A DNA stretch of 64,000 nt. It comes from Thelephora terrestris. Taxonomy: Eukaryota; Basidiomycota; Agaricomycetes; Thelephorales; Thelephoraceae. The stretch covers positions 248,001 through 312,000 of the forward strand of contig WIUZ02000001.1 of assembly GCA_015956445.1 (NCBI GenBank). The letters are read 5' to 3'. Below the pieces are notes generated by a model, which ran no database searches, had not been told where the DNA came from, and saw nothing but the letters and a program-made list of their open reading frames with translations. Positions 33,582-45,709 of the stretch are shown piece by piece (position 1 is the stretch's first letter; every line of letters begins with the position of its first letter). The translations under genes and the position numbers were made by a program.

Positions 33582-34212
33582 TCAACCAACTAGTGCGGCG
33601 GGCGCCGCACCCAGCTGGACGACACCGACGGCGCCGGTCGCAACGGGGGAAACGCCAGAGTTAATGGAGGAGGAACCCGAGGACTGGGGAGGTAGAGGAG
33701 CGACACCCTGGGTGTTGGCTGAGCCAGGGGAGGTTCCCACTGAAGGTGAGGGGAGGTGGCTTGTCGACGGGCCAGGACTGGCACTCTTGTTGCTCTTGTG
33801 CCCAACGGTACCACCAACGACACCTCCGACGACCGCTCCGATGACAATGATAGCGGCTATCAGCATGAAGATTCTCCATTTCCCCTGACGATACCAGGGA
33901 ACAGAGTAAGAGGTATAACCCTCTTTGGTCGGAGGACTTGCGGCTTCGAGACTGGCAGGTCCATCGACGGTAGCCTGAGGTCTCGCGTTCATGGGGGTTT
34001 CGCTGGTATCGCTCGCCAGTAGATTGACATTGTAACCTTCCTAGAGACAGACCGCCCAGCAAAGAGTCGATTGAAGACGCGAGTTAGGGTCGGATCGAGG
34101 GACAGGGAGAGAAAGTGAGAAAAAAACCGACCTGTAACTCAGCTTTTGTTGCTTTCGGAGCATTGCTAAGGAGCCGTTCGTCGTAATCTCCACCTGGTGG
34201 ATAGGAAGACAT
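33582..34212 (-). CDS. small single-pass membrane protein
   Basis: Exons 34212-34132 and 34040-33582 give 179 residues. The N-terminal cytosolic half is hydrophilic (MSSYPPGGDYDERLL, SSA/T-rich), then WYRQGKWR precedes one membrane helix at about residues 75-98 (IFMLIAAIIVIGAVVGGVVG). The C-terminal half is Ser/Pro/Gly-rich and ends in a small hydrophobic stretch (VGVVQLGAAPAALVG) that could be a GPI-like or second helix. The layout resembles basidiomycete wall-sensor-like or short membrane proteins. No catalytic motif. The start was chosen because the 91-bp intron with GTCGGT...CTAG keeps the frame and gives a natural N-terminus. Confidence 0.7.
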
Positions 34213-34828
34213 GGTTGAGGAGCGACGGCTGGGCCGGGTGGATGAGGGCGAGATGGGGGGACGGAATTTGGTCGCAGACGGGTGGGAAGGATTCAGTCAC
34301 AGACTATCCACTAATCGACTTGGGCTTGCACAGTATTTCCTTCTATGGTAATTGTTTCTTATTTTGGCTCTCGGCATCGCCCCGACGTGATGAGATGCGA
34401 CAGCAAGGATCACCAGACAAAGGCCAGCTATAATTCCGGCTTGGACGAGGAGGTTAAGAGGCCCGTTGGTCTTGCTCACGGCGCCGATGTGGCGTGCGTT
34501 CACAAGGTGTAAAGAATATACCCGGTCGCCGAGGTAGAGATCGACTTGCGTGCCTCTTGAAAGGCAGCTCGAGACACGAAACTCCTGCTCTCAGACGGAC
34601 GGCTGAAATCAGATGTTGCGCGATCCGAGTGTTGGAATAAAATGATGGAACACCGCTCAAAGAACGAGCCATCGCCCGCCATCGCTCGAGGCAGCTCGAG
34701 CCTCGGGCTACCGCACCCGCGGAAAACCCCGAAAGCGAGCTCAGTAACCCACTACGGTTCTCCACGTGACTCCTCCATCCCCCATCCTCTACAAACGATG
34801 ACGGTTTGAAGACCCCCGCTGCTCTGTA

Positions 34829-34845
34829 AGGCTGGATTCCAGCCC
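34829..34845. repeat. dispersed palindromic repeat, copy 2 (core only)
   Basis: AGGCTGGATTCCAGCCC, the palindromic core shared with copies near 16314, 48021, 53321 and 55311. It sits just upstream of the PPR gene. Confidence 0.45.
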
Positions 34846-34860
34846 AAGAAGTCTCTACAC

Positions 34861-36657
34861 ATGCTGCAGCTTTGGTCACCTTGCCGACCTCTACATCTCT
34901 TCCACATCTTCTCCCTAGCCCCCACCCTCTCCCATGTTCGAGGCGTTCGAACAGCCGTAGCTCCAAAACGCCTCTGGAACAGATTAAACTCGCCTGGCAT
35001 CGGCACCTCTCATTTCACTCTCAAACGCAAAGTCACCGCACGCCGAATAAAAGTCAACCGTTTTCTTTTCAACATCGATAAACATCTCTCGAGAGGTGAA
35101 TGGAAGGACGCTTGGGATTCTTTGTATCGGAGGATGGAGTTACCCGCCATGAGCGACAGCAAAACGAGATTCGATGCGTACGAGCACGCCGTCACTCTGT
35201 TTTCGAGTTATGAGAGGTTTAGGGAGGCGAGCGATATTCAGAAGACCATGATGGATGAGGGCTTCATTCCTTCTCTTTCACTTCGAACGAGGATGGCATC
35301 TGTCGCCGTTCTAACTAAAGGGGCCCAGGAAAAGGATCTCTTGGAATTGCTTCAGGGTCCATTGTCCGACCCTGCCTTCGATGAACTCGCTCTCCATCAA
35401 CTCCTCCGCTTTCTTGGAGATACCATGGACTTCTCTCCTTCCAATCTCGACCTCATTGTTCAATTCTGGGTGAAACTTCACGGTCGGATCCTGCAGAGAA
35501 GTACCCTCTCCTACCTTATACAGACCCACGTCAAGCGCGGGCAGCTACAAGACGCCAAAGCTTGGCTGCGGCGCACTCTTAATCAGAGCGCAACGTTTGA
35601 TGCTGCACCGTTCGCCGACCTGATCACCGGGTTCCTACGTCGAAAGCACACCAAAGAACTCACCGCAACCATCTTGAAGATGCAGAAAGCAGGCGTTGCT
35701 CCCGATCTCGTCGTCTTCAACACCATCATCTTTGGTCACATCAAACGCCTCCATTTCAAGGACGCTCTCGCGACATACAACCTCCTCTTCAGTTCCCGAG
35801 GCAAGGAATTGACACCGGATAAGTACACCTTCACAAACATGTTCACGATGTACCTCAAAAGTCTCAGACCAGAATTCCAACTGTATTCTGTGAAGAAGGC
35901 TAAACTCCCTCCCGCTCGAGAACTATACAACAACCTCATCGAGTGTCATCTCATCAAGACCGGTGGTCGGTTCAATCTCTCATCAAACACTCTCACCACA
36001 AGCGTTCTGAACCTCGCCTTGAGGCTCTTCTTGCGGACTCGGGATTACGAAGCCGCCTATAACGTCTTCCAAACCTTCCGTGTCTGTCAAGTTCCCGCGA
36101 ACCCCACGACCGTCAGTATAGTCTTGCACCCTCTTCTCGCGAAAATCCGGAAGGGCGGACAGCCGGTTGCAAAAGGCCCATGGGTTCGTACGCTTCTGGG
36201 TTCTGGGTGGTACGAAAACGCTGAAGCGAATGACGCTTTGTCCTCGCTCACGGAGTCCGACATCCTCGAGCGGCTATGGGTCGTCGGTTCCGCTGGATCC
36301 AAACTCGATTCTGAACCTCAATACTCTAGCCTGTCCTGGCATGCGAACGCGGCAGACCGACGTGTCATAAATGGGAAGATCGACAGGTTGGCATCGACGG
36401 ACCTCCAGGCTCTCGAGAATCTTGTGAGGAGGATGTTTGTCGCTGGGGCTCATTCGATGGATTTGGATCCTTCGATTCCGACGACGGTGGTTTGGACCAG
36501 GAGGGTGGACGAGGCTAAGCAGGAGATGATGCCGGATGGAGGGGCAATGAGGTCTTACTTTTTGTCCGGGAAGGCTGGGAAGGAGTTGAAGAAGCTTGCG
36601 GAGGGTCCAGGTGACAGGAGAAGACGACATGATATGAGGTACCATGATGGTGGATGA
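34861..36657 (+). CDS. mitochondrial pentatricopeptide-repeat protein
   Basis: A single exon of 598 residues. The first 45 residues are basic, hydroxylated and poor in acids (PKRLWNRLNSPG), as in a mitochondrial presequence. The body is almost all helix pairs. PPR-like units are clearest at about residues 270-330, with VAPDLVVFNTIIFGHIKRLH, KDALATYNLL and LTPDKYTFTNMFTMYLK. A later DYEAAYNVFQTFR unit fits too. Such proteins bind organelle RNA and act in its stability or translation. The tail is Arg/Gly/His-rich. An in-frame start further upstream is absent. The nearest named relatives cannot be decided without a search. Confidence 0.82.
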   Translation: MLQLWSPCRPLHLFHIFSLAPTLSHVRGVRTAVAPKRLWNRLNSPGIGTSHFTLKRKVTARRIKVNRFLFNIDKHLSRGEWKDAWDSLYRRMELPAMSDSKTRFDAYEHAVTLFSSYERFREASDIQKTMMDEGFIPSLSLRTRMASVAVLTKGAQEKDLLELLQGPLSDPAFDELALHQLLRFLGDTMDFSPSNLDLIVQFWVKLHGRILQRSTLSYLIQTHVKRGQLQDAKAWLRRTLNQSATFDAAPFADLITGFLRRKHTKELTATILKMQKAGVAPDLVVFNTIIFGHIKRLHFKDALATYNLLFSSRGKELTPDKYTFTNMFTMYLKSLRPEFQLYSVKKAKLPPARELYNNLIECHLIKTGGRFNLSSNTLTTSVLNLALRLFLRTRDYEAAYNVFQTFRVCQVPANPTTVSIVLHPLLAKIRKGGQPVAKGPWVRTLLGSGWYENAEANDALSSLTESDILERLWVVGSAGSKLDSEPQYSSLSWHANAADRRVINGKIDRLASTDLQALENLVRRMFVAGAHSMDLDPSIPTTVVWTRRVDEAKQEMMPDGGAMRSYFLSGKAGKELKKLAEGPGDRRRRHDMRYHDGG

Positions 36658-37091
36658 ATCGGGATCGAGTATCAGTCACTATTGGAACTGGTGTTTTAAC
36701 TTCAAAACGCGGGGCGCCCACCATGGGAATCCGCACCGCCGCATAAAAAGACGCCCGTTGACGCAGCGCTAATGGTTCCAATCATTCCCTTTACCTCTTC
36801 ATCGAGCAGGACCACTCTCCATTTACCTCAACAGTCCAAACTTTCATCAACCATCGACCTCTTGTTCGGCTTCTTGCTGCTCCTACTTCAACCTCTTGCT
36901 ACCCTTACTTCATCCTCTTGCTACCCCTACTTCATCGAGCGCTTACGAAACTCGCTTCGACCCCTTTACCCAGTATCCGTTCACTGTGGGACCTTTGGGT
37001 GCTCTTCGGGAAAATAAAACAGGTAACGGAATTAGGTCCCTGGGCATCCTCAATTCCAAGCCCGACTCTGCAATTACCAGTACATCTTACC
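36658..37091. other. promoter region of the Ca2+-ATPase gene with a short tandem repeat
   Basis: It includes two 22-bp units (CCTCTTGCTACCCTTACTTC type, 36892-36935) in a pyrimidine-rich 5' region. No gene. Confidence 0.5.
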
Positions 37092-40000
37092 ATGACCAGC
37101 CCCGAGGAGGGAACAGTCCCCGGTCATCCATTTCCTTTCGTGTCCAGCAGCTCATCACGTGGCGAACGATCGGCGATGGGAGCGTCTAGTTCCCCCGTTC
37201 CAACTCAGATCGGTTATAATTCTGACATTGGCAATCTCAAGGGGGAAAATGCGAGGAAACTTGATCTCACTCAAGGCGTTCATACCGATCTCCCTTCTTT
37301 CAGGCTCGAGCCCAATCACCTCGCCTCCCTCGTTGATCCAAGGAATCTCGGCGCTCTGGAAGCCACCGGTGGTATCATCGGCCTCATGGCCGGCATTGGC
37401 GTCAACCCTACCTTCGGACTTTGTGTAGGTGGAAGAGCGCTACGGCCCGAGGAACCTCCTGCCGGCGAGAAGGGCGATGCTGTGGAACAGTGCACCCACG
37501 AAAGTCCTCCCTTCAGCGGTACCGTCGAGGACAGGCGGCGAGTTTACGGTTCCAACGTTCTTCCTGCTCGAAACAACAGGTCTTTGCTCGAATTGATGTT
37601 TCTTGCGCTCAAGGACAGAGTTTTAGTGGGTCCCATTCCATTTCCCAAGTTTATCGAACTAGCCGTTGACACTCGTTTTGTCCTAGATCATGTTGTCCAT
37701 TGCTGCGGTAATCTCATTGGCTCTCGGTTTCTTCCAGGATTTCGGCCCGGGCCGGGAGTCAGGAAAGCCCCCAGTAGATTGGATCGAGGGTCTTGCCATT
37801 ATTGTGGCCATCTTCACCGTGGTATGCATCTTCGATTCATCATCCACTGCCTGCTCACTTACCACCGTTGACAAAGGTGATGGTTGGTTCGCTCAATGAT
37901 TGGCAGAAGGAGCGACAGTTCCGCATTCTCAACGACAAGAAGGAGGAACGAGGGGTCAAAGTCATCCGCTGTGGCATCGAACGAATCATTGACGTCAAGG
38001 AATTGCTCGTCGGTGATATCGCCCTCCTTGAGCCTGGCGAGATCGTGCCTTGCGACGGTATCTTCATTTCCGGCCACAACGTTAGATGCGACGAGTCTGG
38101 CGCGACTGGAGAATCAGACGCCATAAAGAAGGTCAGCTACGACGATTGCATTGCCCTCAGAGAGCAAGCCAAGCACGAGATCACCAACGGCCACGGACTC
38201 GACGCTGCCTACGCCCATGCCGACTGTTTCATGGTTTCTGGCTCGAGGGTCCTCGAGGGTTATGGCAAATACGTTGTGATTGCCGTGGGCCAGACGAGCT
38301 TCAACGGCCACATGCTGATGAGTGCGACACTTATTTACCACTTCTTGGACGCCATCCTAACCCCCTTGTTACGAAGCCCTTCGAGGAGACCCGGATCCCA
38401 CCCCGTTGCAGGAGAAGTTGAACGAATTGGCCAAGCTCATCGCGAGGATTGGTGGTGCTGCCGGTCTGACCCTATTCGCTGTCCTAATGATCCGTTTCTT
38501 CGTACAGTTGGGCGCCGGAGAACCCGTTCGGTAAGCGTTCATCGTCTCACCGCCTCTCCCTTGTCTAACGTGCCCTCATAGTACCCCCAATGAGAAGGGT
38601 GTCGCCTTTGTTCAGATCTTGATCATCTCTGTCACCCTTGTTGTCGTCGCCGTTCCGGAAGGCCTCCCGCTCGCGGTGACCCTTGCACTCGCTTTCGCTA
38701 CGAAAAGGATGACCGCAGAAAACCTCCTCGTCCGTATTCTCGGCTCATGTGAGACGATGGCCAATGCCTCCGTTCTCTGTACAGACAAGACCGGAACGCT
38801 GACCCAAAACGCTATGAGCGTCGTTGCTGGTTCGATCGGCATCCACGGCAAGTTCGCTCGGAACCTCACAGGGAACGAGGCCCGCACGAACTCGCAGGAT
38901 CATGACCAGCCTCAAGAACGAGACATAACCGACACCGCTACCGAGCTGCAGGTCAATCGCGAGCACGCGGATGACTTTTCGATCGACCAGAGGGAAATAA
39001 ACACAATCTTATCTCCCCAACTCAGGCGCCTATTCAACCAATCGATCACTATCAATTCTACCGCCTTTGAGGATACCAACGCGGAGACCCAGGGGGTACC
39101 CTTTGTTGGATCCAAAACCGAGACAGCTCTTCTCCAATTCGCTAAGGACCTCGGCTGGGACAATTGGAAGGAAAGTCGTGAATCTGCGGAGATCGTTCAA
39201 ATGATCTCCTTTTCCAGCGAACGGAAAGCCATGGGCGTCGTGGTTCGCCTCCGTTCCGGCCGCTATCGCTTCTTCCTAAAGGGCGCCTCGGAGATCCTCA
39301 CCAAGAAATGCATCCGTCACGTTGTGGTCTCTGAGAATGCGGATCAGACGCAACACCCCGACTCCGAGATCGAAACCAAGGCCATCGATGAGATCACCAA
39401 GGACACAATCTCGCGCACTATCACCCTCTACGCCGACCAGACCTTGAGGACCATCGCACTCTGCTATCGAGATTTCGATTTTTGGCCCCCTCCTGGTGCC
39501 CAGGTTCGGTCTGCTGATGAAGTCTCATATGATGACTTTTCTCGTGGCATGACCCTGGTGGCCATCATCGGCATCGAAGACCCCCTTCGCCCTGGTGTTC
39601 GCGGTGCTGTCGCCTCCTGCCACCAGGCCGGTGTTACGGTCAAGATGTGCACCGGAGATAACGTCCTCACCGCTCGTTCGATCGCCATTCAATGTGGGAT
39701 CTACACCGATGGTGGCATGATCATGGAAGGTCCCGTTTTCCGTGCCCTCGACCCGCAAGACCGTCTCAAGGTCGTCCCGCATCTCCAGGTCTTGGCCCGC
39801 TCTTCTCCTGAAGACAAGAAAATCCTCGTTGAAACCCTCCGCACTCTTGGCGAGATCGTCGGCGTCACTGGCGACGGCACGAACGACGGTCCCGCTCTCA
39901 AGACAGCCAACGTCGGATTTTCTATGGGTATCGCCGGAACAGAGGTCGCGAAGGAGGCTTCGGACATCGTTCTCATGGATGATGACTTTGCTTCGATCGT

Positions 40001-40801
40001 GAAAGCGATCATGTGGGGTCGTTGCATCCACGACGCCGTTCGCAAGTTCCTGCAGTTTCAGATATCCACCAACATCACCGCTGTCATCGTCACCTTCGTC
40101 TCCGCCGTCGCGTCAGGTGAGGGAGAGCTGGTCCTCACCGCCGTTAAGCTTCTCTGGATCAACATCATCATGGACACCTTTGCTGCTCTTGCCCTCGCCA
40201 CCGATCCCGCTTCCAAATCTTTGTTGGAGAGGAAGCCAGACACCCGTGGAACGCGCCTTTTTACCGCCGACATGATCAAAATGATTCTTGGACAATCAAT
40301 CTACCAGGTTGCCATAATCCTTATCTTCCACTTCTTTGGACACACGATCCTTGGTCTAGATCACTCGGAAGAGGGCGTCAAGATTGTCACGACCCTCGTG
40401 TTTAACGCCTTTGTCTTTTCCCAGATCTTCAACTCGGTTAACTGCCGGAGGCTCGACAACAAGCTCAACGTGTTCGAGGGTATTCTCAGCAATAGGTATT
40501 TCATCATGATAACCCTCGTTGGTATGTTCCCCTCTCTCCTCCGCATGATATAATGTTTTAACACTGAAGACTGTTTACAGAAACCATTGGTCAAGTCCTT
40601 ATCGTATTTGTTGGTGGTGCCGCCTTCCAAGTTACCCCTATTCCCGCTCGCGAGTGGGGTATCTCACTTGCCCTCGGCTTCGTCTCCATCCCTCTTGGTG
40701 CTCTAATCCGTTGTATCCCTACCCCTCCACTTGAGCGCGCTTTCGTCAAACTGAGGATCATGAGTCCCGAAGACCTCCTACCCACCCACCACCAAACTTG
40801 A
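37092..40801 (+). CDS. PMC1: P-type Ca2+-ATPase, PMC1/plasma-membrane type
   Basis: Exons 37092-37625, 37687-37821, 37877-38321, 38377-38530, 38582-40521 and 40581-40801, phases all consistent, give 1142 residues. It pumps Ca2+ out of the cytosol, in fungi usually into the vacuole, at the cost of ATP. Seen in order: DRRRVYGSNVLPARNNRSLL before the first helix, the actuator TGES (SGATGES), the PEGL helix (VVAVPEGLPLAVTLALAF), the phosphorylation site DKTGTLTQN around residue 491, KGASEIL in the nucleotide domain, GDGTNDGPAL in the hinge, and four C-terminal helices. GDGTNDGPAL, rather than the commoner GDGTNDAPAL, is seen in this subfamily. There is no clear C-terminal calmodulin-binding tail, consistent with PMC1-type regulation from the N-terminus. 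Confidence 0.93.
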
Positions 40802-41747
40802 AACCACCTAACAGGACGATGTTATCATTTATCATTCAGCACAGTCCGGCTCGTTTTTGCAGTGTAACCACTAGGCGAAACTCTGGGACCGCGCTTTCTC
40901 CTTAAATACGACTCATCGAATGTATCCTGTACCACCTAAACTCGCGCTTAACAGATCATCCCCAGATCCTCCCCTCTCGGCACCAGTAATCATCATCTCT
41001 ATGTATCATCATGTAGAATACCCGCTATTCCTGCCTTCACAGTTGAATTTTTTACGAGTAATTCTCCTCTCTCGCGGTGTTCTTATCACGCGATTGTGTT
41101 CTCGCCGTATGCTTCTCATTCCCGCTTACCGTTCCTCCGTGTTTTGCTTGCGTATCGTTTGGGACCCCCCACCTCTATTGTGGTTCGTGACATTTGTATT
41201 GAAAAATCTGGGTTACTGAATTCCAGTCGTAATGGTTTTCACCGTGCGTGCATCCGGTCCCGAGCGGTAAGCCGAGGTCCAAGATCCCTGAGCACGTTCA
41301 TGGATGGCCCTGCTCATGAGGCCTTAAGGCCCCTTCGTGGTGGTCCCAGTCCTTTACTTGCACTGCGCTCTCGTACATACTCAACACAGATCCATTGCCT
41401 CCCCTTACGATTACGTTCACGAGAATCTCTTGCACCCTGTGCATCGCGAAACTCAACCCATAGAGGGCGGCGCATGCAACCTCGCGCTGGAAGCCGCGTA
41501 GATTCTGGCGCCTAATGACGTTCCTGTAGTGACCCCCCGCGGAAAATGGTTCACCCACATTAGCTCACCAGATTCCACCGCAGGATCCCACGCCCTGCGC
41601 ACAGCAAGATATCCCAGTTAACGTTAATCTACACCTAGAGTCACGCCATCTATCTCGAGTGCATCTAAAGGATCCCTCGTCGACAGTAGAACGCAGTAAT
41701 ACACCCCTTGCCACCCACTTTCCGGGTCTGGAGCAAGCTTAAAGTGC
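40802..41747. other. intergenic, convergent 3' ends, no gene
   Basis: Lies between the convergent Ca2+-ATPase and carrier genes. Short frames without conserved features. Confidence 0.5.
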
Positions 41748-43499
41748 TCACATGTAGGGAGGACCAAGAGCTACAGAGGAAAGACAAGAACAACGTGTGA
41801 GACGGAGTCGCGATGAAATGGGGATGAGGGAGACGCGAACCCTTTCTGAACACTTCCAAAGTGAACTCCACGACGAGCAAAAGCACGCCACCCCCAGGTG
41901 CGAGTCGAAGGACCTTGGGAATAAAGCCCTTGTAAAGAGCGGCGGGTCCCTCTTCCCTCATGATCGTGACCAGCCTAAAGCAAAAGCAAAACCCCATCCA
42001 GGGCAATCAGCAACTGGCGAAGAGCTGGTTGATATGAGGGGAGGAGTAAATCGAGATTTACGCGGGGTATGACCAGTTATACTTGGGAGCGACTCCTGGA
42101 ACATTGGTCGCGCCTTGGATTCTCGACTTGACGACGTCGAATCTGAGTGCAAAGAAAAGAAAAGGGAGGGGTGGACACAAGATCAGCATATCGATGTGGG
42201 AGATGGGAGATCGGAACACGTACGGGGTATTCAAAATTGTACCGACCAAACCACCAACCGTTCCGGACAGCAAGTTGTTCCTCATTTCGGTACCTTTATC
42301 CTACTCGACCCCACGCCATCATGAGCGACCGCGGCCATAAGCAGGGGGTCAGAACGGCCGGGACGAACCGTTGGTTTCGGTAACAGCGACTTGACTTGGA
42401 AGATCGACCCAAAGTACCCTCCGTTCCACCAAAAGTGTCTCCAAAATGTGGATTCCATCCCGGCGTAAAGACCGAGGAGGCCGTCTTTCCTGACGATCGT
42501 CTTTAAGACGTCCATGGGACCTGCGAAGGTGCTTGACTTGTCTTGAAGTCTGGCAACTTGGATGAGAACAAAGGCATCACTCGAGATTGATCGGTCCGGA
42601 CGCACTTGATTTTGACAAGCTCGAATGGAACGACGACGAAGGATTCGGTGGCTCTTTGGAACAATAGAACTTTGAGAGACACGACAGCGGTCAAGAATGG
42701 TACAGTTCTTACCCCGCTGCGCAACCAGTCATGATGGAAAGCTGCTGGGTCATCTTCCTTTCCCCCGTGAAGTCGAGGAAGGTCTTGCCCCAGAAGTCAT
42801 TTGCAGCACTAGGAACGACATCAATCCCAAAGCATAACCAGGGGAAGAGTCGGGCCATACAATTTGGTAGCGCGCTTGGGAGCCTCAAGTAACAGAGGAG
42901 GGACGAGACCTGAATGTCAACCCAAACAACGTAAGTCACTCAGATCCCGAACCCAAGGATAAGCGCGTAAAAAGCCGGACCTCGGTATAGTCGTCCAAAC
43001 CTACGAACCCGCATATAAGCCACATGAATAGAAATGGAAATATAAACGTGCACGCACCCTTCTTGGGCGATGATTGACCGGAAGCTTCCGACAAGCTGCA
43101 CACGACCAGGGTCAGCTCAACCTCTTCCCCCGGAACGAGACGCGTGAGAGCGAATTACTCCTTGAGACTTGCCGGTATCGAGCTGCATGCGGGTCTTGAC
43201 GACATCTGTGTAGAGGTGGGGTGCGGACTCGTGAGTTGTGGTTGTGGGGTAGGATACCCGAGGTTCCGGGGAATTGCGTACCGAGAGGGTAGAAAGTCAA
43301 GATTTCTGACACGCCTGGTTTTCGACAGAAGAAAGCTGAGTTCGCGAGGGTACAGTCGGAAGAAGGACACCTTGAGACGAACCGGCGATAGCACCCGCGA
43401 CAAAGTTGTATACGAACGGCAGAGCTAAGTCATCCGCGTGAGTCAAGCAAGAAGGTCAAGGCATTCGGGAGACGAACGTTTTCTTTGATCAGTAGCCAT
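41748..43499 (-). CDS. ODC1: mitochondrial 2-oxodicarboxylate carrier (SLC25 family)
   Basis: Fourteen exons could be traced with every phase agreeing: 43499-43478, 43424-43383, 43305-43282, 43205-43159, 43095-43058, 43001-42982, 42909-42861, 42808-42713, 42653-42606, 42549-42369, 42300-42224, 42142-42062, 41974-41841 and 41770-41748. The 293-residue product has the three carrier repeats with their signatures: YPLDVVKTRMQ, VPFELVKIKLQ and TPFDVVKSRIQ. EAPKRATKFAANDFWGK, LLGLYAGMESTFWRHFWWNG and KVLRLAPGGGVLLL point to the ODC subgroup, which exchanges 2-oxoadipate and 2-oxoglutarate across the inner membrane for lysine metabolism. Length is normal. Exons of 20-24 nt are unusually small. Its ATG overlaps, on the other strand, a possible upstream ATG of the SRP9 gene. 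Confidence 0.93.
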
Positions 43500-43663
43500 G
43501 GCTCAAGAGCAGGAAGGAGGGAGAGGGGGAAAGAGACGAACGACCGTCACCGCAACGGGGGAAGGGAATGTAAGTAGTATTGACGTTGATCGCAAAAAAA
43601 AATTGGCTGGATCTGGGAAACCCACTTTTCGATCGGACAACTGTTCCTTGACCAAATGCTCAG

Positions 43664-44169
43664 ATGGTCTACATCGCTTCCTGGAAAGAATTTCAGGAAG
43701 CTGCTGAAAACCTCTACGAAAAATCCCCGAATTCCGTCAGTTTCTGCTATCGAATCCTCTCTTTTCGCTTGTGCTGATTACGACCGGATGCAGACTCGGT
43801 ATTGTGTAAAATGGAAGGCGTCCGACGCACAGCTCGTCTTGAAGATCACTGATAACACGACAGTCAGTCCATTCGCCTCTCTTCCCATCCAAGATGAACC
43901 AATCTGACGCGTTCTCTTGTGATCTTGTGGATATCCAGTGCCTCAAGTTCAAGACCTGCTCCTCCGTCTATCTCAACAGATTCGAGGCTCTAAATCTCAC
44001 CCTCATGAGGAAGATGCAAAATCGCAAGCGTTCCTACCCTTCGCCATCCTCGATTCCTGCTGCAGGTGATCCAGGGTCATCAGTAAAAGTCGAGGGAGAA
44101 CCATCCCTCCCAACGCAACCAACGCAAGGCGGGGGCGTAAAGAAAAAGAAGGCCAAGAAGAAGAAATAG
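43664..44169 (+). CDS. SRP9: signal recognition particle subunit SRP9
   Basis: Exons 43664-43735, 43794-43862 and 43939-44169 give 123 residues. The core matches the SRP9 Alu-binding fold: MVYIASWKEFQEAAENLYEK, RYCVKWKASDAQLVLKITD, CLKFKTCSSVYLNRFEALN. With SRP14 it binds the Alu end of SRP RNA and slows elongation. The fungal-type tail is Ser/Pro-rich and ends in a lysine run (KKKKAKKKK). A possible upstream exon (43498-43569, starting MAQEQEGGRG) joins in frame through an intron ending CAG just before the ATG at 43664. I prefer the inner start because it is where the family begins and because the upstream ATG overlaps the divergent carrier's start. Confidence 0.88.
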
Positions 44170-44376
44170 ATCCTTTACCAGCCATACTAATTAACGTGTT
44201 TAAACTGCGTGGCGGAAAGGCTGTAATTATACCTCGACTCCGTTCAACCCCGTATTTTGGTATCAGCGCTAATCCTCCTCCCGAATACATGACCGTGTTG
44301 ACCCACCCTACTGGGCACGACATAACCTAGGGAGCGATTCCGTGAGAAGAGTACCTTCCGCCAGACTCATCCATGC

Positions 44377-45709
44377 TCACCTTATTGAACTGGCGAACGA
44401 ACATCGCAACAGCCCCATCCTCTCGATCGCCGGTAATCTCGACTGGAACACCTGATGAAGCGTGTCCCGATCTTTAAGAAACGATCCACCCTCTGGTAAC
44501 CCTTTGCACTCCAGCAGAATCTCCACCCGGTCTAATGACCGGAACTGGACATTATGAGGATCTGCAAGGAGCCCATCGATCAACGACCACGGTACCGCGT
44601 CCAGTTGAGAGATCTCCTTCGCCGATACCTCAAACGTCAGCTTGCGGATCGGAGAGGACAATCTTCTCAACACTCCTGGTATCCAATCAAGGCTGAAGTG
44701 CTCCAAAAAATGCTCGTCGTCGACGTCCAGCCCCAGATTATCCAGCACAAGCGTATCTAGCGACGAAAACTTCCGGACGAATTCAGTTATCCCTGTTTGA
44801 CCATTCAGAACGTAGACACCGTTGGGAGATTTTCGACGTACCGAGATCAAAAGCGGACGGTCGCCGTTCTCTCTCGGCCTCTGTCCCAGGATGACAGTTC
44901 GCACTAAACCTCAACACCTTGACCCGTGCTTGGATAGCCTTCGCGACCGCCACCAGGGCGGTCTGCCTCACGTCTTGATACAAGATCCCAAACTCCTCGA
45001 GCGAAGTGAGAACGTCCGCGTGTGCGAGGATGCTGTCGATGATGAACCCCATAGACATCGTATCGATCCGGATCTTCGACAACGGGAGCTTCTTCAACCT
45101 GGGTTGAGGCGGTAACCTGTTATCCCCATGGTGGTGGAACGCGAGATCGGTCACTTCGAGGGAACGTAGGTTCGGGAACGAGGACACGAACGGCCAGAGA
45201 TCGTCGCGCCGTGATAGGGTAGGGCTCGAGAACTCTAATCGAGTCACTCTGTCCGAAACCTTGGAGAGCGCAGCCAGGATCCCGTCCCGCCCGAGGTTAC
45301 AATACATCCCTAGGCACAGATGTATCGTCGGTAGATCCGCCAGGGAACCATCGGACTCGGATGGTTTACGCCTCCGCCGGATCACGCTCTGATACAACGA
45401 AACGGTGTCCTCCAGCAGCCTCACCCGACTCCCCGCCGTCTCCATCGACACGATCCTCACCGTCCGCACGTACGACAACATCGGCAGAGTTTCCCCGCCC
45501 GGCGACGAGAGTCCCTCCAAAGCTTCGATCCGGTCCTCAGCCCCGCGATCACTACCGACGGTGATGGTGTCGAAGAGATGGAATCGGCTGGCGGCCAGCC
45601 ACGTCGGGTGGGTCAGCGCGCACGCGTTTAGAGCTCGTCTGTCGTCGTGTAAGAAGTCGATGATGTGATCTGTGAGTTCGGCCGCGAGCGCAGGCACCGA
45701 TGGCCCCAT
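44377..45709 (-). CDS. F-box/LRR-like protein
   Basis: Exons 45709-44842 and 44792-44377 (49-bp intron, phase 1) give 427 residues. The N-terminus LAAELTDHIIDFLHDDRRAL is a divergent F-box-like helix pair followed by CALTHPTWLAASR, a common start in Agaricomycete F-box-like proteins. The rest has irregular leucine-rich strands (PNLRSLEVTDLAF, RVTRLEFSSPTL, LDTLVLDNLGLD, IRKLTFEVSAKE) and ends with MGLLRCSFASSIR. Shared tail features (TLEILL/VEILL, then RGILRC/MGLLRC) link it to the gene at the right edge of the window. Substrate unknown. Confidence 0.75.

Noticed and set aside
34454-34966. 170-codon minus-strand frame near the PPR gene start
   Set aside because: It overlaps the start of the PPR coding sequence in antisense and has no recognisable composition or motif; an antisense shadow plus promoter.
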